Positions 23,520 to 29,845 of a stretch of 50,528 nucleotides of DNA are shown here, one piece after another. The notes beneath the pieces were generated by a model that was not told the origin of the DNA, ran no database searches, and saw nothing but the letters and a program-made list of their open reading frames with translations. Position 1 is the first letter of the stretch. Each line of letters begins with the position of its first letter. Origin of the DNA: a virus; the IMG/VR virus record IMGVR_UViG_3300044470_000406, positions 1-50,528 of that record, one strand, 5' to 3'. The translations under genes and the position numbers were made by a program.

Positions 23520-23690
23520 CTACCCCTTCGCGGGCTCGATGGCTTCCAGCCGCTCCGCTTCCCGCAGCGCGTCGGTCCACCAGATCAGGAGATTCCCCTC
23601 ATCCGGTGCGCCATCCCGAAGCATACGCTCCGCTTCCGCTGCCTCTGCCCTGTAGCGGGCTATGCGGAGTTGGCGGTCTTCTGGGGTCAC
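23520..23690 (-). CDS. Small helical protein (56 aa)
   Basis: GTG start overlaps the methyltransferase stop (GTGA). The protein (TPEDRQLRIARYRAEAAEAE, then LLIWWTDALREAERLEAIE) is almost entirely charged helix with a WW pair. Ends 9 nt before the next start. No family recognised; coupling supports it. Confidence 0.6.
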   Translation of the reverse strand: MTPEDRQLRIARYRAEAAEAERMLRDGAPDEGNLLIWWTDALREAERLEAIEPAKG

Positions 23691-24682
23691 GCTGCCACTA
23701 TACCTCGCGGCGCCGCTTTCCGCACAGGTTCCATCTCGGTGAACGCCCGGCCGTCGCCCGCCAACCTGAAATTCTGGCTTGACAACTTCTCGATGCGCTT
23801 CACTATCACATCGGTGTAGGCTGGACTGATTTCACAACCGAATGCAGAACGCCCGAGGCCATAGGCGGCCGCAAGCGTGGTACCTGATCCACAGAACGGA
23901 TCGAACACCACGTCGCCGGCGTCGCTGAACGCCAGCAGGAAGAACTCGACGAGCGCGCGTGGGAACGGAGCGGAGTGCGATCCCTGACCGGACTCCGTGC
24001 GGACCTCGATCACGTTGGAAGGCCGCGCGACACCCGCATGGCGTCCTTCGGAATCGTCGGACAGGCTGCTGCGGCTGCGTTGCCATGCGCTCTGGTTCTT
24101 GCCGCCGTCAGCCGCCGCGCCGCGCGGCCCCGTGCCAAGCAGTCCGCTGCCGGAAGTCGATTTCGGGTTGTTCGGATTGTAGCCGAAGCAATCCTCCGAC
24201 TTGTGCCCGACCGCCTTGGGCCGGAACTTAATCTGCTGCTGGCGGCAGAAATGGTAGATGGGTTCGAACGCGTTCTTGAATCGATTTCCCCAACCGCCCG
24301 GCACGCCGTTGTCGGTCTTGCGCCAGCAGAACTCGTCGACGAAGCGCCATCCCCACTGACGCCGGTGCGCCAGCACCAGATCCATCACGTAGAGATTCCG
24401 CTCGCCCTCATCGGCGTGCGCCTTGATGTTCAGGAAGTAGGAACCGTCCGGTGCCAGCACTTGCTCAATGACCGCCGCCACGTCCTTGAACCACGCCACA
24501 TACTGATCCGGCGGGATGGGCTTGAACCCGCTGGTGGCGTCGTACTCGCGCTGCTGGGCGTACGGTGGGCTTGTGATCACCACGTTTGCCTTCCGCCCGC
24601 CCAGGAGCCGCTGGACCGCCGCTATGTCCCGACAGTCGCAGCAGGACACGGCGTGCACCAGGTTGCTGGTGGTTGCGCTCAT
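23687..24682 (-). CDS. DNA adenine/cytosine-N4 methyltransferase
   Basis: 331 aa. Catalytic TSPPY (residues 38-41 core) precedes the SAM-binding DPFCGSGTT (261-269), the order of beta-class amino-methyltransferases. NAFEPIYHF and GCEISPAYTDVIVKRI are further family marks. It methylates A-N6 or C-N4 in a short site, likely shielding phage DNA from restriction or marking packaged DNA. Lies just downstream of a truncated ParB-methyltransferase gene. Confidence 0.92.
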   Translation of the reverse strand: MSATTSNLVHAVSCCDCRDIAAVQRLLGGRKANVVITSPPYAQQREYDATSGFKPIPPDQYVAWFKDVAAVIEQVLAPDGSYFLNIKAHADEGERNLYVMDLVLAHRRQWGWRFVDEFCWRKTDNGVPGGWGNRFKNAFEPIYHFCRQQQIKFRPKAVGHKSEDCFGYNPNNPKSTSGSGLLGTGPRGAAADGGKNQSAWQRSRSSLSDDSEGRHAGVARPSNVIEVRTESGQGSHSAPFPRALVEFFLLAFSDAGDVVFDPFCGSGTTLAAAYGLGRSAFGCEISPAYTDVIVKRIEKLSSQNFRLAGDGRAFTEMEPVRKAAPRGIVAA

Positions 24683-24718
24683 TCACACGTCCGGCCGCGA
24701 CCTTCGCTTAAGCATCGC

Positions 24719-25528
24719 CTAAATTGTTGAAACTGCTGCATTTTGTGCTTGATTACCCGGTGGAACAGAGCAATGATCATGATGCCATGAAAAAGAGCGA
24801 AATCGAACTTGGAGCCATTTGTAATCTGCGTTGTACGGCGGATCAGTGAACACCATATCCGCCTTTTCCCCGCCCATCAGCCGCGCCACGTCATCGGCCT
24901 TCGTGGAGTCGCCGCACAATAACCTGTGGCCCGCGCCGTTGCCGCTCGACATGATCCAGAGATCACCCAGCCGCGACACCGGCTCCGCTGGCGGCTCTGG
25001 AACTGCATCCTCATCCGTGAGCCCCGGCGTATCCAGCCCCTGCGCGTGCATCAGGTCCTGGAAGAAATCGTCATCGAACCCGGTTCCGATCAGGTCGCCG
25101 ACGTCCGTTTTGATTTCCAGCAGCAGGCCCGCCAGGAGGGAGTCGTTGTCCGCGCCGAGCCGGGTGGTTCTGTTGTCGGCCAACATAATCCGCAGCGCAG
25201 CCCGGTCGCTGCATTCGATCCAGATAACCGGGATGTGGGTCAGGCCGCATTCCTTCGCGCCCAGCCACCGATGCTTGCCAGCCAGGATGTAGCCCGTCGA
25301 CCGCTGCACATTGCAGGCGCCGTAGAACTCGTTCTTCCGGATGGACTTGACGATCTCTTCCACATTCCCGACATTCACGTTGCGGGGGTGCGGCTTGATC
25401 GAGTCGATGGGGACCAGCTCGTAGTTCTGAGACGCGAGCGCCGCCGCGGACTGCTGTTCTGCCGGAGGTTGCCCGGTGGCCGGCGCCGCCTTCGACTTCT
25501 TTGCGCCCTTCACCCTCCCGTCCTTCAT
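24719..25528 (-). CDS. ParB-like protein with truncated methyltransferase domain
   Basis: 269 aa. Residues ~36-130 are a ParB/Sulfiredoxin-like domain (LVPIDSIKPHPRN, then GKHRWLGAKECGL, LADNRTTRLG). Residues ~190-235 begin a DNA methyltransferase (HRLLCGDSTKADDVARLM, MVFTDPPYN) as in common phage ParB-MTase fusions, but homology stops right after DPPYNADY; a low-homology tail ends at 24719. The SAM loop is absent, so methylation by this protein is not expected. The ParB part may still bind or nick DNA. Confidence 0.85.
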   Translation of the reverse strand: MKDGRVKGAKKSKAAPATGQPPAEQQSAAALASQNYELVPIDSIKPHPRNVNVGNVEEIVKSIRKNEFYGACNVQRSTGYILAGKHRWLGAKECGLTHIPVIWIECSDRAALRIMLADNRTTRLGADNDSLLAGLLLEIKTDVGDLIGTGFDDDFFQDLMHAQGLDTPGLTDEDAVPEPPAEPVSRLGDLWIMSSGNGAGHRLLCGDSTKADDVARLMGGEKADMVFTDPPYNADYKWLQVRFRSFSWHHDHCSVPPGNQAQNAAVSTI

Positions 25529-25647
25529 TTCGAAGCCCGTCTCCCCACTTCCCGCGCCAGCACGTGGCTCTTGCCTTGGCCGGTTTTCGCCACCACCACG
25601 TACCGGCGCACCGGGGGCGTAGGCTTGATCGGAACCACCTTGGCCAT
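25525..25647 (-). CDS. 40-residue protein with a P-loop
   Basis: Short frame linking two genes: its ATG overlaps the upstream TAA (TAATG) and its TGA overlaps the ParB-like start (ATGA). Sequence YVVVAKTGQGKSHVLAREVG carries a strand-GxxxxGKS-helix Walker A, but the frame ends about 14 residues after it, so no Walker B or nucleotide base pocket. A remnant of a P-loop ATPase start or a nucleotide-binding micro-protein. Confidence 0.6.
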   Translation of the reverse strand: MAKVVPIKPTPPVRRYVVVAKTGQGKSHVLAREVGRRASK

Positions 25648-26150
25648 TACCGCTCCACCACCGCGCCGGCCAGTGGCGCCGTGAGGGCCCTGGTGCGCTG
25701 AAGTTCCGCCATGTGGTTCGACCGTCCGTCTGACCGGCGAAGCAGTGCGAACGCGTACACGTGGCTGATGACGTCCTTGGTTTCGCCGTCGACTACGGGG
25801 TGATCGTCGCCGGAGAAGTCCCGCCGTATGATCGGCTGGCAGACCGCTTCATGGTACACCCGCAGGTTGTCGCGGCAGAAGGCCGTGGAGTGCGACTCGT
25901 AGACCTCTGGCGCCGCCTTGCCTATGCGGAACATGGCATCGTCGACAGTTTTGGCCCGCGCATTCAGATACCGCACGAAGCGAACGGGGCCGCCCGGCCT
26001 GGACACCACGCCTTCAATCAGGCCGTGCCCGGCGAGCGTCCGCGCCTCCGATCCGGAGATGACGGCCACGAAGTCGCCCTGATCGTTCTTGAGCCTGACC
26101 GACTCGCACGCCAGGAGTCTTGACCAGAGCGTTTTCGGCGGTATTGTCAT
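25647..26150 (-). CDS. Phage protein of unknown function (167 aa)
   Basis: Mixed alpha/beta protein beginning MTIPPKTLWSRLLACESVRL, with SGSEARTLAGHGLIEG (possible small winged-helix) and RFVRYL. First gene of the leftward group; upstream lies a 27-bp imperfect palindrome. A regulator is possible from these two facts but is not shown. Confidence 0.65.
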   Translation of the reverse strand: MTIPPKTLWSRLLACESVRLKNDQGDFVAVISGSEARTLAGHGLIEGVVSRPGGPVRFVRYLNARAKTVDDAMFRIGKAAPEVYESHSTAFCRDNLRVYHEAVCQPIIRRDFSGDDHPVVDGETKDVISHVYAFALLRRSDGRSNHMAELQRTRALTAPLAGAVVER

Positions 26151-26183
26151 GGATGTTTGGGGTTGGGCGGCTGGAAGGGAAAG

Positions 26184-26210
26184 CTATAGCGTCGATTGTC
26201 GGCGTTATAG
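26184..26210. promoter_or_regulatory. Operator-like inverted repeat
   Basis: Two 12-bp arms (CTATAGCGTCGA and TCGGCGTTATAG) separated by 3 bp; 10 of 12 positions are symmetric. It sits 34 bp upstream of ATG 26150 and contains TATAGC on the minus strand, a possible -10, so a bound repressor would block it. Confidence 0.5.
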
Positions 26211-26377
26211 TCTGGCGTGCTGCCGGACGGCCAGCGCGTCAGAATGTTGACAGGCTCCACTGATGTGGTGTTTGATCCGACATTCTGGAGATAATCCTAA
26301 CCCGCAGGCGCGCGGCTTGTCAACAAAAAGACGCGGATGCCTGAAAATATCCAATGCGAAAAGGTGCTCGTTTCCGG

Positions 26378-26383
26378 TATTCT
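26378..26383 (+). promoter_or_regulatory. Leaderless promoter -10
   Basis: GGTATTCT with TATTCT 7 nt before ATG 26391, no ribosome site between. A weak TGCGAA lies 17 bp upstream. Confidence 0.5.
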
Positions 26384-26390
26384 GATTACT

Positions 26391-26639
26391 ATGAAGGCGA
26401 AAATGGAATCGGCCGGGTTGCGATGTGCAGAGTGCGGCGCGGTAATCCCAGACCAGGTGGTCTACCAATACGCGACCCGAGAGGCGCGCAGGAAAGCGGA
26501 TCCGACGAAGTTCCGGCAGAGCCCGGGCCGGCCGCGGACGGTGCTGCACGATGAGGCGAACCCGAAATGCACCTGCATGGAGTGCCGCGTCGAGCGGCGC
26601 GCGCGAGCGCAGGAGAGGAGGCGGCAGGCAGGCCGCTAG
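26391..26639 (+). CDS. Small zinc-finger protein (82 aa)
   Basis: ATG 26391, predicted leaderless. CAEC at residues 12-15 and a CTCMEC cluster near 62-67 give two Cys pairs; between them a basic stretch (TREARRKADPTKFRQSPGRP) and a very Arg-rich tail. Likely nucleic-acid-binding zinc ribbon. Converges with the next minus-strand gene (4-nt overlap of ends). Confidence 0.75.
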   Translation: MKAKMESAGLRCAECGAVIPDQVVYQYATREARRKADPTKFRQSPGRPRTVLHDEANPKCTCMECRVERRARAQERRRQAGR

Positions 26640-26815
26640 GCCGCTTCCGGCCACCACTGCACCCGCTCGGGTTCCTGGCGCTGGTCGTCCTCGCACACGG
26701 GGGCGACGGCCTGGTAGGCTTCGGCAAGCTCTTCCAAGTCCAGATCGGCCGCGCGCTTGATATACCAGGCGTCCATCGGGATAACCACCACGGGCTGTGG
26801 GTGACAACCTTGCAT
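26636..26815 (-). CDS. Small acidic protein (59 aa)
   Basis: Start chosen at ATG 26815 because a near-consensus promoter places +1 two bases upstream. It has HPQPVVVIPMDAWYIKRAAD then an acidic helix DLEELAEAYQAVAPVCED. Function unknown; expressed leftward as a single gene facing the zinc-finger gene. Confidence 0.65.
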   Translation of the reverse strand: MQGCHPQPVVVIPMDAWYIKRAADLDLEELAEAYQAVAPVCEDDQRQEPERVQWWPEAA

Positions 26816-26823
26816 CTGCGTTG

Positions 26824-26852
26824 AGAATATCACCACATTACAGCGCTGTCAA
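26824..26852 (-). promoter_or_regulatory. Near-consensus sigma70 promoter
   Basis: Minus-strand TTGACA (26852-26847), 17-bp spacer, TATTCT (26829-26824). Predicted +1 is 2 nt before ATG 26815. The best -35/-10 pair in the window and a reference for the others. Confidence 0.75.
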
Positions 26853-26884
26853 TGGTTTTGGGTGGACACACACACCGCAGCCCC

Positions 26885-27109
26885 TCATGTTGGGTCATTT
26901 GGCACGATAACCGTCTTCCTGGGCCTTCCAGTCGGTCTACCCTGCGTGCAATGACGCTGCGCGGCCCGCCAACTTGGTTGCGGCACGTGGCACTTGGGGC
27001 AGTCCGTGGGGACCGCCGGCCGGCCGCGATACCGGGGCGTGCTCTGGAGTTTGGCCTCACGCTGTTCGATTACTTCCGCGATGCTGCGTAGCGTCTTCGG
27101 AATATCCAT
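26885..27109 (-). CDS. Small basic Cys/His protein (74 aa)
   Basis: ATG 27109 (MDIPKTLRSIAEVIEQREAK), predicted leaderless. After an N-terminal helix come RYRGRPAVPTDCPKCH and a later RHCTQGRP, giving C-x2-C and H/C ligands plus two basic GRP motifs; probably DNA-binding. It points left from a divergent control region, opposite the large early operon, which is a typical place for a repressor. Confidence 0.7.
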   Translation of the reverse strand: MDIPKTLRSIAEVIEQREAKLQSTPRYRGRPAVPTDCPKCHVPQPSWRAAQRHCTQGRPTGRPRKTVIVPNDPT

Positions 27110-27257
27110 GGCATTATTTTGCCATAGTTCGCTATCGTTTTCAATATATTTCGCGGCTCCGCCTTCCGTTGTTAATGAAAACACGCAAGATATAGTGTGT
27201 TAAACGAATCCACGAAAAACTATTGCAAAATACAGTTGGTCATGGTATTCTTTAATT
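27110..27257. promoter_or_regulatory. Divergent early control region
   Basis: 148 bp, AT-rich. Leftward promoter: TTGAAA (27144-27139), 17 bp, CAAAAT (27121-27116), 6 nt to ATG 27109. Rightward promoter: TTGCAA (27223-27228), 17 bp, TATTCT (27246-27251), 6 nt to ATG 27258. Both predicted starts fall on the start codon. This looks like the switch region for the early operon. Confidence 0.7.
27223..27251 (+). promoter_or_regulatory. Early rightward promoter, leaderless
   Basis: TTGCAA-17-TATTCT, then 6 nt to ATG 27258. No ribosome site between the -10 and the ATG. Confidence 0.65.
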
Positions 27258-27354
27258 ATGAGCAAACAAGAAAACGAGCGACACCGCCAGGCCCTACAAG
27301 CCCTGGCGGACGCCAAAGCGGTTCGCGCTTGGGAATCCAAGCGCTCCGAGATGG
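27258..27354 (+). repeat. 97-bp exact duplication, copy 1
   Basis: Identical to 28836-28932, starting exactly at the ATG of both genes and ending just after codon 32. Flanking bases differ on both sides. Confidence 0.95.
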
Positions 27355-27500
27355 AGGCCGCTGGAGGTCATCCGTCTGGCATCGTGCCAGCGGCGAAAGT
27401 GGACCCGGATCGTGAGTGGTGTCGCATTAACGCCATCAACATGCGTTGCTCCACTCCGGTATACCCCCGCCCGCTGGGGCATTGGGGAGAAGGAGATTAA
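27258..27500 (+). CDS. MSKQENER-module protein 1 (80 aa)
   Basis: First gene of the rightward early operon. Residues 1-32 (MSKQENERHRQALQALADAK and on to SKRSEM) are identical, also in DNA over 97 bp, to the start of the gene at 28836. The helix is charged and likely coiled-coil. The C-terminal half (WCRINAINMRCSTPVYPRP) is unrelated to the second copy. Function unknown; a shared N-terminus with swapped tails. Confidence 0.75.
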   Translation: MSKQENERHRQALQALADAKAVRAWESKRSEMEAAGGHPSGIVPAAKVDPDREWCRINAINMRCSTPVYPRPLGHWGEGD

Positions 27501-27549
27501 GCCAGCACATCAACGGGCCATCGGTAATGGTACGCGTAGAATGCAGACG

Positions 27550-27576
27550 ACGGCGCGGAGTGGAGGACCGCGCCGT
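27550..27576. repeat. Hairpin with GGAGGA loop, copy 2
   Basis: 9-bp perfect stem ACGGCGCGG/CCGCGCCGT with loop AGTGGAGGA; same stem and near-identical loop as 5394-5418. Lies in the 126-nt leader between the genes at 27258 and 27627, 23 nt after the partial copy (27501-27519) of the 4774 leader element. Confidence 0.7.
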
Positions 27577-27626
27577 AATGCAGCCCGCACAAGCGGCCCG
27601 TTCGAAGCCGGGAAGAGGAGAAGACA

Positions 27627-27848
27627 ATGTCAGCACATACGTGGTATGAAACCTGCGTAGTCCAGGACGGCGAAGTCCGCGACGTTATCGCGCGAGCCAA
27701 TAAAGAGGGCGCGTCAATGGCGGTTGATGCTTTCGCTGTATCGTGGCCCGCATTCGAGATGATTTTCGTGCGGCATCACTTTGGCGTGGACGGAAAATTC
27801 CGAGTCGAGCACAAGATGACACGAAAGGGGGTGTCCAATGCCGCGTAG
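27627..27848 (+). CDS. Small early protein (73 aa)
   Basis: ATG preceded by AAGAGGAGAAGACA, part of a 17-nt leader (AGCCGGGAAGAGGAGAA) repeated before the gene at 28836. Sequence HTWYETCVVQDGEVRDVIARANKEG suggests a small alpha/beta fold. Function unknown. Confidence 0.75.
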   Translation: MSAHTWYETCVVQDGEVRDVIARANKEGASMAVDAFAVSWPAFEMIFVRHHFGVDGKFRVEHKMTRKGVSNAA

Positions 27849-27875
27849 ACTGACCGAGCGCCGGAGGATGACAAC

Positions 27876-28256
27876 GTGAAGACAATCAGCAGCACACTCA
27901 AGACTCACTTGGAGCGCTGGGACGATCCCGGCGATTACCCCAGCGGGGCCGGCGGGGGGCCACTCGCTTCTCGCTGGTTCGTCGAGGGAGTCTACGGCAA
28001 TATCGTCGTGGAACTCACCCCGGAAGAGCGCGCGGCCATCGGAGACGGGCTGGCTATTGCGCTTGGCTCAGCCTACCGAACCGCGGCGCAGGATTACCTG
28101 GATGACAACTGCGGCGAGGTGAAGCACGAAATTCCTGGCCTCACGGTGCGCAAGTGGGATGTGGAGAAGGCCGAAAACCACATACTCACGCTCGCGGTGG
28201 CAAAGTTCGAGATGGAAGATCCCGGCCCTCCGGAGAGAGAATATGAGCGCGACTAA
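27876..28256 (+). CDS. Early protein of unknown function (126 aa)
   Basis: GTG start with GGAGG 8 nt upstream. It begins MKTISSTLKTHLERWDDPGD and has a VVELTPEERAAIGDGLAIALG helix-rich centre and an acidic C-terminus. No family recognised. Ends overlap the next gene by 14 nt. Confidence 0.72.
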   Translation: MKTISSTLKTHLERWDDPGDYPSGAGGGPLASRWFVEGVYGNIVVELTPEERAAIGDGLAIALGSAYRTAAQDYLDDNCGEVKHEIPGLTVRKWDVEKAENHILTLAVAKFEMEDPGPPEREYERD

Positions 28257-28515
28257 TGGGCGCTGGCCCTATTATCACGTGCGCATTCCGACAACTGTGG
28301 CGCTCGAATGCCCCGAGTGCTACGCGCTGATCGAGTGCGATGTGGACCTGGATCTAGACTCTTACGGAGGCTCCAGGCTGGCGATTGCGACCGCCGAGAT
28401 CGACACGTGGCGGTGCGAGGAATGCGGGACGCACGGTTGCCCCAAGTGCGTGAGTTTCCCGCACCCGGACGATGTGGACCTGAAGATCTGCGGTAAGTGC
28501 AAAAACGGAGGATAA
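28243..28515 (+). CDS. Double zinc-ribbon protein (90 aa)
   Basis: ATG 28243 with GGAGAGAGA upstream. Four CxxC knuckles: CPEC, CEEC, CPKC, CGKC, in the order of two zinc ribbons. Acidic linker between. Possibly an RNA polymerase or nucleic-acid interacting adaptor; no function is proven. Confidence 0.75.
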   Translation: MSATNGRWPYYHVRIPTTVALECPECYALIECDVDLDLDSYGGSRLAIATAEIDTWRCEECGTHGCPKCVSFPHPDDVDLKICGKCKNGG

Positions 28516-28516
28516 T

Positions 28517-28690
28517 GTGGAGAGAATCGAGCGTATTTCCATCAAAATATGCCACCCAGAAATGTGCTCCCAGGTGGACCTGTGGAGTCCGGTCGGGCGC
28601 ATTGAAATCGACAAAAACGTGCTGAAAATCGGCGATCAGGTCATCACCTGCGCTACCTGGGCGGGGAAAATCCGATACGCCGTGTCGTGA
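28517..28690 (+). CDS. Small early protein (57 aa)
   Basis: GTG start 2 nt after the upstream stop with GGAGGATAAT before it. It begins MERIERISIKICHPEMCSQV and continues as short beta strands; three Cys in all. Function unknown. Confidence 0.65.
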   Translation: MERIERISIKICHPEMCSQVDLWSPVGRIEIDKNVLKIGDQVITCATWAGKIRYAVS

Positions 28691-28701
28691 GGAGGTGATC
28701 C

Positions 28702-28839
28702 ATGCAGCGGGCCGGGAAATCCGGCCAATCAAGAGCGCCCCGGCGAGCATACCTCACCGAGGACTGCCCGCTTCCTCACGGTTTGCGGGTCCCGTGGAAG
28801 AAGACCCGGCGTCCAGCCGGGAAGAGGAGAATGATATGA
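28702..28839 (+). CDS. Small basic protein (45 aa)
   Basis: ATG immediately follows GGAGGTGATCC, an 11-nt perfect complement of the 16S rRNA 3' end, with no spacer. The protein is basic (RAPRRAYL, VPWKKTRRPAGKRR). Its stop overlaps the next ATG (ATGA). The abnormal spacing suggests the site may serve another purpose. Confidence 0.5.
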   Translation: MQRAGKSGQSRAPRRAYLTEDCPLPHGLRVPWKKTRRPAGKRRMI

Positions 28840-28932
28840 GCAAACAAGAAAACGAGCGACACCGCCAGGCCCTACAAGCCCTGGCGGACGCCAAAGCGGT
28901 TCGCGCTTGGGAATCCAAGCGCTCCGAGATGG
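28836..28932 (+). repeat. 97-bp exact duplication, copy 2
   Basis: Identical to 27258-27354. The absence of any substitution, even at third codon positions, argues for a very recent event or gene conversion. Confidence 0.95.
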
Positions 28933-28976
28933 CGCGGCCTATCCCCGTGGCTGCCGCCACCAGGCGGGCGCTATGA
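28836..28976 (+). CDS. MSKQENER-module protein 2 (46 aa)
   Basis: Residues 1-32 identical to the gene at 27258; then a 14-residue tail (ARPIPVAAATRRAL) of its own. Stop overlaps the next gene (ATGA). The module is translated here from an internal, coupled site with GAAGAGGAGAA upstream rather than from a leaderless promoter. Confidence 0.7.
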   Translation: MSKQENERHRQALQALADAKAVRAWESKRSEMARPIPVAAATRRAL

Positions 28977-29104
28977 TCCTGCTCGATTGGCTCGCCGACA
29001 TGTTCGTCAACCATCCCCTGCTATCGGCGGTGGTGATTTGGCTGGTGGTCTTTGGCGCCGTCTGGCGGGGCAACGGAAACCAGCCACGGAGGATTGGACG
29101 ATGA
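28973..29104 (+). CDS. Small membrane protein (43 aa)
   Basis: Coupled by ATGA overlaps at both ends. N-terminal LLDWLADMFVNH, then a membrane helix (LLSAVVIWLVVFGAVW) and a basic tail (RGNGNQPRRIGR): type of small inner-membrane phage protein. Function unknown. Confidence 0.65.
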   Translation: MILLDWLADMFVNHPLLSAVVIWLVVFGAVWRGNGNQPRRIGR

Positions 29105-29514
29105 AACTTCTGCTGAACACCTATTCCACAAACGAGTACGCCGACGGATGCGAATACGCCTTCCTGGACCTGACCAAGGAGTTGGCCGAAGAGATCCAGC
29201 GCCGGTGGGAACACTTCGAGACCGTCCAATGGAAAGACCCGTCGCTCACCGAAATGCACTTCTTTGGGGCCGAGGCGATGTTCGTCGACGGGCTCCCCGA
29301 AAACCTCATGGGCGTGCTGGGCGATGGCCCGGACTTCATCGAGGTCGAAGCGGCCCCCGATATCTCCGAAAACCTCATGGCGCGCACCGAGTGCGACCGG
29401 ATGGTAATCACATCCCAGGAGGTCTACTGGCAGGCCATCCCCAAGCACTGCGACTGGCACGTTGAGACGCGCCCGATCCCGCTTGAGACCGTCAGGAAGG
29501 CGCTGGCCCAATGA
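29101..29514 (+). CDS. Early protein of unknown function (137 aa)
   Basis: It begins MKLLLNTYSTNEYADGCEYA and is acidic with Trp/Tyr-rich blocks (RRWEHFETVQWKD, YWQAIPKHCDWHVET) and a FVDGLPENLMGVLGDGPDF loop region. No recognised family. ATGA overlaps on both sides fix the start. Confidence 0.75.
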   Translation: MKLLLNTYSTNEYADGCEYAFLDLTKELAEEIQRRWEHFETVQWKDPSLTEMHFFGAEAMFVDGLPENLMGVLGDGPDFIEVEAAPDISENLMARTECDRMVITSQEVYWQAIPKHCDWHVETRPIPLETVRKALAQ

Positions 29515-29840
29515 GCCCCGTGATCCACAAGCGCCGCTGCTGCAAGGACTGCGGCTGCGGCCAGACCCTGCCGGCTGACCTCCAGACGTGCGTGTGCATC
29601 TGCCACCACGATGACCGCATCGCCAAGCGGTTAAGGGATATGAGTTTGGTCCGCGCCACCACCCCACTGGAGGACGCCGCGCTCCTGATCGAGGGCCACA
29701 TGGCCACGCTCAACCTGACGTCTCGCACCTGCGAATGCTGCCAGCGTGAGACATTCCAATCCTTCCCCGACCGGAACGAACACACCGAGTTGGAAGCAGT
29801 TGTCAAAAAGCTGCGGCGATATGCCGCCAAGAGAGGCTGA
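29511..29840 (+). CDS. Zinc-cluster protein (109 aa)
   Basis: Two Cys/His clusters: CCKDCGCG with CVCICHH in the N-terminal third and CECC near residue 83, separated by a helical linker and followed by a basic helix (VVKKLRRYAAKRG). Probably zinc-dependent nucleic-acid binding. Ends 5 nt before the AAA+ ATPase start, so likely co-translated with it. Confidence 0.75.
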   Translation: MSPVIHKRRCCKDCGCGQTLPADLQTCVCICHHDDRIAKRLRDMSLVRATTPLEDAALLIEGHMATLNLTSRTCECCQRETFQSFPDRNEHTELEAVVKKLRRYAAKRG

Positions 29841-29845
29841 ACGAA

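Noticed and set aside
24719-24850. Short plus-strand ORF (MKKSEIELGAICNLRCTADQ) near the truncated methyltransferase
   Set aside because: Twenty codons, no ribosome site, antisense to the ParB-like gene's tail.
26205-26807. Minus-strand frame of 200 codons
   Set aside because: Overlaps the zinc-finger gene at 26391 and the intergenic region, with no motif and poor composition.
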